Made by a program: the position numbers and the translations under genes
Shown: one piece after another, positions 50,792 to 59,263 of the stretch
How the letters are laid out: every line of letters begins with the position of its first letter
Numbering within the stretch: the first letter of the stretch is position 1
The notes under the pieces: model-generated
What the model was told of the DNA's origin: nothing
The model's input: only the letters and a program-made list of their open reading frames with translations
Databases searched by the model: none
Assembly (NCBI RefSeq): GCF_017834145.1
Contig: NZ_JAFIDA010000001.1
Span: 1,860,001 to 1,924,000, forward strand
DNA from: Leucobacter exalbidus
GTDB lineage: Bacteria; Actinomycetota; Actinomycetes; Actinomycetales; Microbacteriaceae
Reading direction: 5' to 3'
Length of the DNA stretch: 64,000 bases

Positions 50792-51751
50792 TCACTTTGG
50801 CCGGCTCACAACACTCGCCGATGGGGAACCCGTTTCATGCCATTCAGCAATGTAACGCGCCGGATCGGTCTCGTAGTGACGCAGAGCTGCGTCAGATAGA
50901 TATGCCGCGTGAGGCGTGAGGATTGATCGCGGGTGGACTCTCAATGGATGGTCGGCCACTGGCGGTTCACCCACCAGCACATCGAACCCGACGCCCGAGA
51001 GCTTGCCTGAGTCGAGTGCATCCACACAGGCCTGCAAATCCACGAGCTCGCCCCGTGAGACATTGATAAGTACGGCATGATCACGCATCTTGTCGATCAC
51101 GTCGGCGTTGACTACCTCACGCGTGTCCTCAGTCAACGGTAGGTGCAGGGACACAATGTCTGCAGATGCTAGGACCTCGTCAAACGCTGCCGCTTTCGCG
51201 ACCCCGTCCGACGGAGGGCTAAACGGATCATGCGCTAGAACCTGTTTGAAGAGCGGCGACGCGATGCGGGCGAGTTCGGCCCCGATACGCCCATAGCCGA
51301 TCAGCCCTAACGTGAGCTCGCTCGTGCGCCGGGGAACCCGCGTGAGCTCGTCAACCCAGCCCCCCGAGCTCACTACTCGTGTCATCTCGGGAAGCTCACG
51401 AATGGTCGCGAGCGCAAGTGTGAGCGCGTGAGTCGCGACTTCCTGAGTCGCAGCCGTGCCCAGATTAGTGACCCAGATTCCCCGCGCGACTGCAGCTTCC
51501 AAATCAATCATGTTCGTACCATTACTAGAAGCAGCAATGATCCCGAGCCTAGGTAGCTGATCGATAATGCCCGCGGTGATCTGCGAATAACCAGCGATAA
51601 TCGCGATTGCGTCACGTTGAGAGGCAGCAATCACTCCGTTACGATCCATGCTTAAAAGTTCTGTACGCAGCCCCTGTGCGGAGAGGAGCGCCCGAGCGGG
51701 TTCCGGGTCAAGATCTGAATATTCGGCAAAAAGCACAAGTGGCTGACTCAC
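50792..51751 (-). CDS. D-isomer 2-hydroxyacid dehydrogenase
   Basis: A 319-residue NAD-dependent enzyme. The nucleotide site is IGYGRIGAELARIA (about 150), the catalytic Arg is in NVSRGELVD (about 235), Glu in VGEPP, and His in TPHAAYLSDAA (about 285). Between an amino acid ABC transporter and a 2-keto acid decarboxylase, it may interconvert a guanidino 2-hydroxy acid and its 2-keto acid, feeding the decarboxylase without a transaminase. That role is inference. Confidence 0.8.
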   Translation of the reverse strand: MSQPLVLFAEYSDLDPEPARALLSAQGLRTELLSMDRNGVIAASQRDAIAIIAGYSQITAGIIDQLPRLGIIAASSNGTNMIDLEAAVARGIWVTNLGTAATQEVATHALTLALATIRELPEMTRVVSSGGWVDELTRVPRRTSELTLGLIGYGRIGAELARIASPLFKQVLAHDPFSPPSDGVAKAAAFDEVLASADIVSLHLPLTEDTREVVNADVIDKMRDHAVLINVSRGELVDLQACVDALDSGKLSGVGFDVLVGEPPVADHPLRVHPRSILTPHAAYLSDAALRHYETDPARYIAEWHETGSPSASVVSRPK

Positions 51752-51805
51752 TGCGGTCTCCTTTGGTTAAGCGGCGGCTTCGCGACCCCGTTGGCAAGCA
51801 AGAAA

Positions 51806-52600
51806 CTAAAGAACCTTAGAAAGGAAATTGCGCGTTCGTTCGTGCTGTGGATTGCCAATCACATCAGCGGGGTTGCCGCTTTCGACAACTTGCCCGTCGT
51901 GCAAGAAAGCAACCTGATCACAGACCTCTCTCGCAAAACCGATCTCGTGAGTGACGATGATCATTGTCATGCCACCGTCGGCGAGCCCACGCATAACATC
52001 GAGCACTTCTCCCACAAGCTCAGGATCAAGAGCGCTCGTCGGCTCGTCAAAAAGCATGACCTCTGGCTCCATTGCAAGCGCACGCGCGATCGCGACTCGC
52101 TGCTGCTGTCCACCCGAGAGCTGGTTTGGATAGTGTGCGTGGTGCGATGTGAGCCCCACCCGTTCGAGCAGCCTTTGAGCACGCTCAATCGCATCTCGAC
52201 GCGAAAGTTTCAGAACGCTCATTGGCGCTTCGATCAAATTCTCGAGCACTGTCATGTGCGCAAACAGATTGAATTTTTGGAACACCATGCCCGTACGCAA
52301 GCGGCTCTTCGTCAGCGCGGCTTCATCGAGGTCATAGAGCTTCCCGTTTTGGGCACGGTAGCCTACGAGCTCGCCGTCGACCCAAATACGGCCCCCATCA
52401 ATCTTTTCAAGGCTGTTGATGCAGCGCAGGAATGTCGATTTACCGCTTCCGCTCGCACCGAGCAAAGAAACCACTCCGCCTCGCTGGATATCGAGGTCAA
52501 TTCCTTTGAGCACATGGTTGTCTCCGAATGATTTTTGAACGTTTCGAGCCGCAACCATGGGCAGCAACGAAGACGGTTGGACAGCAGTGACCTGACTCAT
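51806..52600 (-). CDS. Amino acid ABC transporter ATP-binding protein
   Basis: A 264-residue GlnQ/ArtP-type ATPase. Walker A is GASGSGKST (about 47-55), the Q-loop [12 protein letters not shown], the signature [15 protein letters not shown] (about 160), Walker [15 protein letters not shown], and the switch [13 protein letters not shown] overlap with the permease. Polar amino acid or guanidino acid uptake is expected. Confidence 0.9.
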   Translation of the reverse strand: MSQVTAVQPSSLLPMVAARNVQKSFGDNHVLKGIDLDIQRGGVVSLLGASGSGKSTFLRCINSLEKIDGGRIWVDGELVGYRAQNGKLYDLDEAALTKSRLRTGMVFQKFNLFAHMTVLENLIEAPMSVLKLSRRDAIERAQRLLERVGLTSHHAHYPNQLSGGQQQRVAIARALAMEPEVMLFDEPTSALDPELVGEVLDVMRGLADGGMTMIIVTHEIGFAREVCDQVAFLHDGQVVESGNPADVIGNPQHERTRNFLSKVL

Positions 52601-53574
52601 GATCGACGTCCCTCCCGCTTCTCCTGAACTACTTCCAAGATTTGAGTGTTTGACAACCGCCCTGGGATAAGCCCCTTAGCTACCCTCTTCCCTATCCGCG
52701 GATGGGTCTGGCTAAAGCCGCGAGCGAAACGCTTCTCAATCTGCATCTGCAGAAGCGTGAAGATCGTAGTGAAAACGAGGTACCAGACGGTAGCAACAAT
52801 CAGCAGCTCAAACACATAGAAGTTTCTCGCCGAAACTATTTGAGCCCGATTAAGCAGATCAGGGACCGCGATGACGGACACCAAAGATGTCATTTTCAAC
52901 ATGGTGATCAGGTTGTTACCCACCGGTGGGATGATGACGCGCATGGCTTGCGGCAAGATGATGCGCGACATGATTCGCCTACTACGCAACCCCAAGGCAG
53001 ATGCGGCTTCCACTTGGCCTCGGTCAACTGACTGAATACCGCCTCGCACGATTTCCGCCATGTACGCACCTTCGTTGAGCCCAAGCCCAAGCAGTGCGGC
53101 CATGAATGGTGTCATGAAAATATTGGTGTCGACCGAAATCTCACCAAATCCCAGCCGAGGGAAGAAGAGAGCCAGGTTGAACCAGAGCAATAGCTGCACC
53201 AGCAATGGTGTGCCGCGGAACAGCCAGATATAGCCGTTTGAAACTGATTGGAGAACCCTGTTCGAGGACAACCGAGCGACCGCTAGGACGGTGCCCAACG
53301 TCAGGCCAATTGCCATCGCCAGTGCAGTGAGGAGCAGGGTGGTACCGAGGCCACGGAGAATTCCAGGGGCCGCAAGATTGTCAAACACAATTGACCATTT
53401 GATGTTCTCGTTGGTGGCCATCCGCCAGGCCAATGCAGCCAACAGAAGGATAACGAGAACGCCAGCTACGGCCTGCCATGGATGCTTCACAGAGACCGAG
53501 TGAATTGCCCCCGTTCCCTGCGCTTCTTGTTCGAGCTTTTCGATCTGATGATCGTTCAGCGCACTCGTGGTCAC
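52597..53574 (-). CDS. Amino acid ABC transporter permease
   Basis: A 325-residue HisM/GlnP-type permease, longer than usual because of a 45-residue cytoplasmic N terminus. About five to six helices; the EAA loop is VEAASALGLRSRRIMSRIILPQA (about 190). IWLFRGTPLLVQLLLWF is typical of the polar amino acid family. GTG start overlapping the binding-protein stop by four bases. Confidence 0.9.
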   Translation of the reverse strand: MTTSALNDHQIEKLEQEAQGTGAIHSVSVKHPWQAVAGVLVILLLAALAWRMATNENIKWSIVFDNLAAPGILRGLGTTLLLTALAMAIGLTLGTVLAVARLSSNRVLQSVSNGYIWLFRGTPLLVQLLLWFNLALFFPRLGFGEISVDTNIFMTPFMAALLGLGLNEGAYMAEIVRGGIQSVDRGQVEAASALGLRSRRIMSRIILPQAMRVIIPPVGNNLITMLKMTSLVSVIAVPDLLNRAQIVSARNFYVFELLIVATVWYLVFTTIFTLLQMQIEKRFARGFSQTHPRIGKRVAKGLIPGRLSNTQILEVVQEKREGRRS

Positions 53575-54464
53575 AGCGGGTTCACCTCAGACTGTTCGAT
53601 TGCGCCCGATTCCAAGTTATTCTCCGTCAAAATTTCGAGGTATCGCCCCGAGGCGATAAGTTCATTCATCGCAGCGAGTACTGCGTCTCTCAGCTCTGGA
53701 TCATCCTTACGGAACGCCTTGCCGAGGGTCTGCGGCTCGAGCTCAGGAAGCAAAATCGCCTCGAAGGTTTCACCTTCCCCAAAGGTCTCCGCGTTGTACT
53801 GTGCTGCTGGGAACTGAGCGAGGTGAGTATCAGCTCGGCCACTCTGCAGTTGCTGTAGGGCGTCACTGTCTGCGGGGAATGCCAGGATCTCCATCGGATC
53901 GTTTTTACACAGGTCCTCGTTTAAGCCTTGGAGGACATCAAGCTGATGCGACGCGTCGAGAACCGACACGTTGAGGCCACACAGATCGCTTGTTTCTTCA
54001 ATGCCCAGAGGGTTACCTGCGAGAACAGTCACGCCCTGTGGCGTACTGAAATATGAAATAAAATCGTACTTCTCAACGCGCGTCTCGTTGATGCCAATCG
54101 CGGCGCTGATCATGTCAATTCGCCCGGCGTCAAGAGCTGGGAGGAGGCCATCCCATGCCATGTTCTCCAACTTGATCTTGACCCCGAGGACCTCTCCCAA
54201 CGCATAAACGATGTCAGGATCCACACCAATGATGGTTTCCTGGTCCTCATCGAAATACTCGTGGGGCGGATAGAAAGCTTCCGTGCCCACTTTAATTTCG
54301 CCGGCCTCTTGGATACGGTCAGGAAGCAAAGCATGCAACTCCGGATCCGCTTCAAGGACGGGCCCTTCCTCAGCTTCCGGAGCACTCGAGCAGCCCATCA
54401 GCAAAACAGCAGCCGCGGAAGTTGCCGCGATGGAAGACAATACAGTTCTTTTACGAATAGACAT
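53571..54464 (-). CDS. Amino acid ABC transporter substrate-binding lipoprotein
   Basis: A 297-residue SBP_bac_3 protein. Lipobox VLLMGCSSA (Cys near residue 25) and acidic linker. The binding fold begins with IKVGTEAFYPPHEYFDE and includes IGVDPDIVYALGEVLG and the hinge segment LDAGRIDMISAAIGINETR. Start: ATG at 54464 after AGGAG; the frame back to 54548 has no site. The ligand is probably a cationic or guanidino amino acid, judged only from the operon. Confidence 0.85.
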   Translation of the reverse strand: MSIRKRTVLSSIAATSAAAVLLMGCSSAPEAEEGPVLEADPELHALLPDRIQEAGEIKVGTEAFYPPHEYFDEDQETIIGVDPDIVYALGEVLGVKIKLENMAWDGLLPALDAGRIDMISAAIGINETRVEKYDFISYFSTPQGVTVLAGNPLGIEETSDLCGLNVSVLDASHQLDVLQGLNEDLCKNDPMEILAFPADSDALQQLQSGRADTHLAQFPAAQYNAETFGEGETFEAILLPELEPQTLGKAFRKDDPELRDAVLAAMNELIASGRYLEILTENNLESGAIEQSEVNPL

Positions 54465-54932
54465 TAAAGGACTCCTACTGGGTTTACTTTCAACCACCGA
54501 GCGGCTACTTTGCCTCTCGCGGGTTTGCCAAATGGCGGCAATGTGCATGGTGAGATTTCCGCATTACACTGGCCACCCCGAGGGACGCCAGGCCTCGCCA
54601 AAGCGCAATAACGGACCAATCTCTCGCTCGTCGATGAGCGACTCTCTTCCAAAAGATTAAAGAAAGAAGATCAGCAGTGCTGCTCTCGAGTATAGTATAG
54701 CAATACTTTATGATTGCGATAGTGGCACATTCGGGCAATCTCAAGTTGCTTCAGCGCATCAGTGAAAACAGTCATTGACTATTGCTTTGAGGCGTGCAGG
54801 AGTGGGGCCGCGATCAGGCCCTCTTGAAACGCCGCAGTCGATAGCGTCTTGAGACCACGAAGGTTCACCAAGCCAGGCAAGCAACGCATAAAGCGAGGCC
54901 CGTTAACTCAGAGTCGGCCGAGACCAGGCTGC
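54465..54932. other. Intergenic stretch with the guanidino-operon promoter
   Basis: No gene seen in about 470 bases. The AT-rich centre (54685-54725) holds a minus-strand TATACT and an inverted repeat AGTAT-N9-ATACT (54690-54708), plausibly the -10 and a regulator site for the 54464 gene. The right part, 54780-54930, shows nothing I can name. Confidence 0.45.
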
Positions 54933-55934
54933 TCAGCGCTCGAGCACTACCGTGCCAGCTTCATCGCGCGTCACTCGGCCTGCGTACGAGACGGTGACTG
55001 TGACCCGCGGCTCTTCCAGCCTCGCGAGGTAGGTTGCCGCGAGCTCATACTCTTGGCCCGTCAGCACAAGGTCGGGCCCGGTTTGGCGAAACCACGACAC
55101 CGATATCGCTGCGGGGTCAGCGACGTCGCGTAGGGCCTCGACGAGCTCGCTCGGGCACGAGGGGCCGGTCAGTCCCTCGTCTTCGCAGGCGCCCTGCAAC
55201 CGCTGAATTTCGGCGGCGACCGCAGGTTCAACGTCGGGCCTAAACGTGGGCCTGATGGCGTGGAGATCGTCGGTGGGGGTCTGCACCGTGAAGGCGGAGT
55301 CCTCAGCATCGGTCATCTCGAGCAACCCGGTCGGGTCGGCGTAGGTGAAGTCGTAGCGTGCGGGCAGCAGGGTGATACTGCCACTCTCAACCTCACTCGG
55401 CGTGAATGTGAATGCGTCGTTGATGGTGAGCGTGCCCGCATACGGCAGAAGCGAGATGTGCACCGACAGATGCGACCCCAGCCCGGTGATCTTCGGCACC
55501 CCGTCTTGAGTGCGCGCCCGCAGCTCGAGTGTTTCGGGGTGAGCCTGGTCATCGAGCACGTACTCGACCTGCGCGGTTACCCCGGTCCAGCCGTCACCCA
55601 CGGTGCTCACAATGCGCGCATCAGATGGGATGGCTGCCGAGGCCGCGTACAGGTCATCGTCGATGAGCGCCGCGTCGAAATCTACGTCGGTGAGCGCGGC
55701 GGCGGCCGTCGCCTCGCCCGCTTCGAGGTGATCGAAAAACTGCTCGATGACCTCGATGCTGCCCGAATTATCGGGGGCGGGCGCCGAGGCCGCGCAGCCA
55801 ACGAGGGCGACCGAGCCGGCCGCGACGAGGGCGATGCTGGCCACCACGCGGGCGGGCCCGCGTCGCCCGGCGAGCTCGCGCAGCCTGACAGATACAGGGA
55901 GCGCGCCGCCGGCTCGATGATCGATGCGGCTCAT
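54933..55934 (-). CDS. Secreted lipoprotein of unknown function
   Basis: A 333-residue protein with a long basic N terminus (about 1-30), a hydrophobic stretch and lipobox VALVGCAAS (Cys near 47). After a short linker, GSIEVIEQFFDHLEAGEATAAAALTD (about 57-82) looks like the start of an NTF2-like or DUF4878-type helix pair. Beta-rich segments follow without known catalytic motifs; two Cys near 250-265 may form a disulfide. ATG after GAGGAG. It ends the region before iolH and faces no partner gene. Confidence 0.65.
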   Translation of the reverse strand: MSRIDHRAGGALPVSVRLRELAGRRGPARVVASIALVAAGSVALVGCAASAPAPDNSGSIEVIEQFFDHLEAGEATAAAALTDVDFDAALIDDDLYAASAAIPSDARIVSTVGDGWTGVTAQVEYVLDDQAHPETLELRARTQDGVPKITGLGSHLSVHISLLPYAGTLTINDAFTFTPSEVESGSITLLPARYDFTYADPTGLLEMTDAEDSAFTVQTPTDDLHAIRPTFRPDVEPAVAAEIQRLQGACEDEGLTGPSCPSELVEALRDVADPAAISVSWFRQTGPDLVLTGQEYELAATYLARLEEPRVTVTVSYAGRVTRDEAGTVVLER

Positions 55935-56069
55935 GGCGGGCTCCTCACACAGGTACGTCTCACGCAGGTACGTCGCGCACGCGCGAGTCACGCGCCACAA
56001 CGGCCCCATCGTACCCCGGGGTACTCGCACCTCTCGGCAGAGCACCCCGGCAGGGAACACCCCCAGCGG

Positions 56070-56942
56070 TTACGCGTTCGCGATCAGTTCCTTGAGCATC
56101 GCCAGCTGCTCACGTGAGCAGTCATCGGCGTGCTCGTTCTCGGCGAAGACGTTCGACACGATGAGTGCGTCTTCGCGATCGAGGTAGCCCGTCGCCTTAA
56201 GCGTGCCGAACAGTTCGGCCCAGTCAACGTCGCCGTCACCGATCGACAGGTGCTGGTGCACGCGCACCGCGTTCCCCGGAGGGTTCGTGATGTAGCGCAG
56301 CCCGTTCGAGCGGTTGTGGTCGAACGTGTCGGCCGCGTACACGGCGCCGAGGCGGTCGCCCAGCTCGGGGATCAGTGTGGTGGCCTGATCGCCCATGTGG
56401 AACGAGTGTGAGGCGACGTACACGAAGCCCACCTGCGTTGAGTTCAGGCCGCGAATGATGCGCCAAGCCTCAAGCCCGTCCTCGACGAAGTCATCGGGGT
56501 GCGGGTCGATGTTCAGCTGGATGCCCTCGCGCTCGAGCACGGGAATCAGCTCTTCCATGGAGCGGTAGAACCCGGCCTCAGAGTCTTCCTCGCGCTCGGG
56601 GCGACCCGAGAACTCGGTGTTGACCATGGGCACACCGAGCTCTGCAGCGATCTCGATGTAGCGCTTCATGTTGCGCACGGCAGCCTCACGCTGCGGCTCT
56701 TCGGGCCACGAGAAGCGCTGCACCGGCAGCACCGACGTGATCGTTACCCCGGCGTCGCTCGCACGCTTCTTCAGTGCCTGCACCATTGAGGTGTCGACCT
56801 TCGGGTAGTGAAAGTGCCGCCCAAAATCGGGGTTGGGCGTGAGCTGCAGATACTCGTACCCGAGCCCCGCGACGAGGTCGGGGAAGTCGAGCAGGTGCAC
56901 CGTGTCGTTGTACGGCGTCGGATCAAGCGCAATGCGAACCAT
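56070..56942 (-). CDS. iolH: IolH-like TIM-barrel protein of inositol catabolism
   Basis: A 290-residue barrel of the AP-endonuclease-2 superfamily. The start VRIALDPTPYNDTVHLLDFPDLV and the segments YLQLTPNPDF, NTEFSGRPEREEDSEA, NIDPHPDDFVEDGLEA and RYITNPPGNAVRVHQHL match what I recall of corynebacterial IolH. Role: probably an isomerase or dehydratase acting on inososes, though IolH has no firmly defined reaction. It lies 27 bases after iolG, so iolE-iolG-iolH is one transcript. Confidence 0.8.
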   Translation of the reverse strand: MVRIALDPTPYNDTVHLLDFPDLVAGLGYEYLQLTPNPDFGRHFHYPKVDTSMVQALKKRASDAGVTITSVLPVQRFSWPEEPQREAAVRNMKRYIEIAAELGVPMVNTEFSGRPEREEDSEAGFYRSMEELIPVLEREGIQLNIDPHPDDFVEDGLEAWRIIRGLNSTQVGFVYVASHSFHMGDQATTLIPELGDRLGAVYAADTFDHNRSNGLRYITNPPGNAVRVHQHLSIGDGDVDWAELFGTLKATGYLDREDALIVSNVFAENEHADDCSREQLAMLKELIANA

Positions 56943-56969
56943 GATGTCTCCTTGAAAACCTAGTGCAAG

Positions 56970-57986
56970 CTATGCGTAGAACGCGGGGCGTTCGGGGGCG
57001 GTGACGGGCACGATGCCGCCCCCGTGCATGGCCTTCACGCCGGCCTCGCACGACAGGGCCACAAGGTAGCCGTCCCACGCATTGGGGCCGTCGACGAGGT
57101 CGCCGCGGCGCACCGCATCAACCCAGCGCTGAATCTGCGCGTCGTAGGCCGAAGCAAAACGAGTCACGAACGTCTCGTGCTCCTTCACGATGTGGTTGCC
57201 GCGCTCCCAGCGCTGCATGCCCGAGGGCTGGCCGATGCGGGCAACGCCCTGCTCGAACACGGCCTCGGTGGCGACCTGGTAACCAAACCCAACGCTGACG
57301 TTCATTTCGACGTCGACGAGTACGCCGTTCTCGAGCTCCATGATCACGAGAATCGGCTCGCGCAGACGCTCGGGGGCGTGTGAGTTGCGGCGGGGGAACT
57401 TCACCTCAACGCTCGCGACGGGTGAGCCAGCAAGCCACGGCACGACATCGAACTCGTGTACCACCGAGTCGGTGATGAGCATGTCGTTTGTGTAGCTGTC
57501 GGGCACCGACGGGTTGCGGTGCACGGCGCGCACCATCATCAGGTCGCCGCTCGCGCCCGATTCCACGAGCTGACGCAGCTCCTGGTATTCGGCGTCGAAC
57601 CGGCGCATGAAGCCCACCTGAATGTGGGGCTTGTCGAGTTTCTGCTCGAGCTCGAGTACCTCCCACGAGCTCGCCGAATCCTGCGTCAGCGGCTTCTCGC
57701 ACAGAATGGGCAGGCCCGCATCGAGCGCGGGGCGCAACACGGGTGCGTGGAACTGGCCCGGCACCGCGATGAGCACGGCGTCGAGGGCGTCGGCCGCGAT
57801 TGCGTCCTCGACGCTCGCGAACACAAGCGCTCCGGGCGCGTTTGCCGCAGCCGCAGCGGCGCGGTCGGCATCGGGCTCGACGACCGCCGAAACCCGGGCC
57901 CCCGCGATCCGGTGCGTAATGCGCTTAATGTGGTCGGCGCCCATCATGCCGGCGCCGACGACGGCGATACGAAGTTCGTTTGTCAT
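56970..57986 (-). CDS. iolG: Inositol 2-dehydrogenase
   Basis: A 338-residue Gfo/Idh enzyme. Rossmann AVVGAGMMGADHIKRI near residue 7, catalytic LCEKPLTQD (about 95), and ITDSVVHEFDVVPWL (about 165) with the Asp/His pair. It converts myo-inositol to scyllo-inosose with NAD. ATG after AGAGGAAA. Between iolE and iolH, it is the canonical copy; the 36364 copy has about the same length but different substrate-loop wording. Confidence 0.85.
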   Translation of the reverse strand: MTNELRIAVVGAGMMGADHIKRITHRIAGARVSAVVEPDADRAAAAAANAPGALVFASVEDAIAADALDAVLIAVPGQFHAPVLRPALDAGLPILCEKPLTQDSASSWEVLELEQKLDKPHIQVGFMRRFDAEYQELRQLVESGASGDLMMVRAVHRNPSVPDSYTNDMLITDSVVHEFDVVPWLAGSPVASVEVKFPRRNSHAPERLREPILVIMELENGVLVDVEMNVSVGFGYQVATEAVFEQGVARIGQPSGMQRWERGNHIVKEHETFVTRFASAYDAQIQRWVDAVRRGDLVDGPNAWDGYLVALSCEAGVKAMHGGGIVPVTAPERPAFYA

Positions 57987-57997
57987 GGTGTTTCCTC

Positions 57998-58924
57998 TCA
58001 GGAAATTCGGGCCAGGTGGGTGCATCCGAAGATATGTTCGCGGGTGCGCTTGGCGATGGGGAAGGGTGTATCGACGCCGCAGCCGTACATGTCTTGCTCG
58101 ACGATCGCGAAGATCTCAGAATCGATATTGGCGACCGCTTCGATCACCGGCGCGAGATCGGGGATGCCCTGCGGCGGTTCGATCATGATGCCCTGCGTGA
58201 CCGCATCGGCAAACGGCGTATCGTTCTTCAGCACGTCGAACAGCAGCGTCGGATCGACCTGCTTCAGGTGCAAGTATCCGATGCGTTCGGGTCGCTCCTC
58301 GATGAGCTTGACGTTGTCGCCGCCGTAGTATGCGAAGTGGCCTGTATCGAGGCAGAGGTTCGTGTAGCGCTCGTCGGTTTCGTCGAGGAAGCGTACGACC
58401 TCGCGTGTGGTGCCGATGTGGCTGTCGGCGTGCGAGTGGAACTGCTGCTTCATGCCGAATTCTTCGAGCAGGGCCTTGCCGAGGCGGTCGTGACCGGCGC
58501 CCAGCTTCTTCCACTGCGCATCATCGAGCGTGCGTGCCTCGAGCACCTCGCTCGTGGCGTCGCTGCGCCACAAATCAGGGATCACCACGAGGTGTTCTGC
58601 GCCAAGCTTTGAGGCGAGGCCCGCGACATTGAGCGCCTGGTCCCAGGCACGCTTCCACTCGTCTTCACCCTTGTGGAACCCGGTGAAAACGGTGCCGGCC
58701 GAGAGCTTCAGGCCGCGCTTACCAAGTTCGTCCTCTAGCTGGTGAGGTTCGGTGGGCAGGTACCCGTAGGGGCCCAGCTCGATCCACTCGTAGCCTGAGG
58801 CGACTACCTCATCAAGAAACCGTTCCCAGGGCACCTGGTTCGGGTCATTCGGAAACCACACGCCCCAGGAATCGGGGGCGGTGCCAATGCGCAGGCCCGG
58901 GTTCTGGGCCAACTGTTCATTCAC
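57998..58924 (-). CDS. iolE: Inosose dehydratase
   Basis: A 308-residue metal-dependent barrel. The N terminus carries GTAPDSWGVWFPNDP (IolE signature S-W-G-V), then WIELGPYGYLPT (about 47), FHSHADSHIG (about 165), CLDTGHFAYYGGD (about 192, Asp-x-x-His) and VEQDMYG near 280. It dehydrates 2-keto-myo-inositol to the trihydroxycyclohexanedione that IolD opens. The first ATG is used, though no strong ribosome-binding site is visible. First gene of iolE-iolG-iolH. Confidence 0.85.
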   Translation of the reverse strand: MNEQLAQNPGLRIGTAPDSWGVWFPNDPNQVPWERFLDEVVASGYEWIELGPYGYLPTEPHQLEDELGKRGLKLSAGTVFTGFHKGEDEWKRAWDQALNVAGLASKLGAEHLVVIPDLWRSDATSEVLEARTLDDAQWKKLGAGHDRLGKALLEEFGMKQQFHSHADSHIGTTREVVRFLDETDERYTNLCLDTGHFAYYGGDNVKLIEERPERIGYLHLKQVDPTLLFDVLKNDTPFADAVTQGIMIEPPQGIPDLAPVIEAVANIDSEIFAIVEQDMYGCGVDTPFPIAKRTREHIFGCTHLARIS

Positions 58925-59263
58925 GGTTCAAACTCCATCGTCGCGCGCTCGTGCTGGCGAAACCCCTACGGTCACGCCTTTGATATGACAATAGGCCAAA
59001 ATGAGGGTGTTTTCCAGTTGCGCGCGCACGTCGCGGCAACAAATTTGAGAGAGCTCAGGTGAACCGCAGGTTTGGTGCCACGGGAGCACTGGGCAGGTAT
59101 TTAAGATACCCAGAGAAATTAGATACCCATGAGCGCGATAGGCCCACAAAACGCAAGAATCCCCCACCGATACCCCAAGAGTGAACTGGGAATACCTGCG
59201 GGGGACTTGACTGTGGCGCGTGGCCAGGCTCAGCGCACAGCCCGGCTTAGCCAGCGGCGCTTG
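58925..59263. promoter_or_regulatory. iolE upstream region with iol-type motif and GATACC repeats
   Basis: About 340 bases without a gene. TTTGATATGACA (58979-58990) recurs in the iolT promoter and, as TTGATAAGACAATA, before the 36-kb iolG. Read on the minus strand TATTGT (58993-58988) may be the -10. Farther up, GGTATTTAAGATACC (59096-59110) is an inverted repeat GGTAT-N5-ATACC, with further copies AGATACCC at 59120-59127 and GATACCCC near 59169. These could be sites of a second regulator. Confidence 0.55.
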
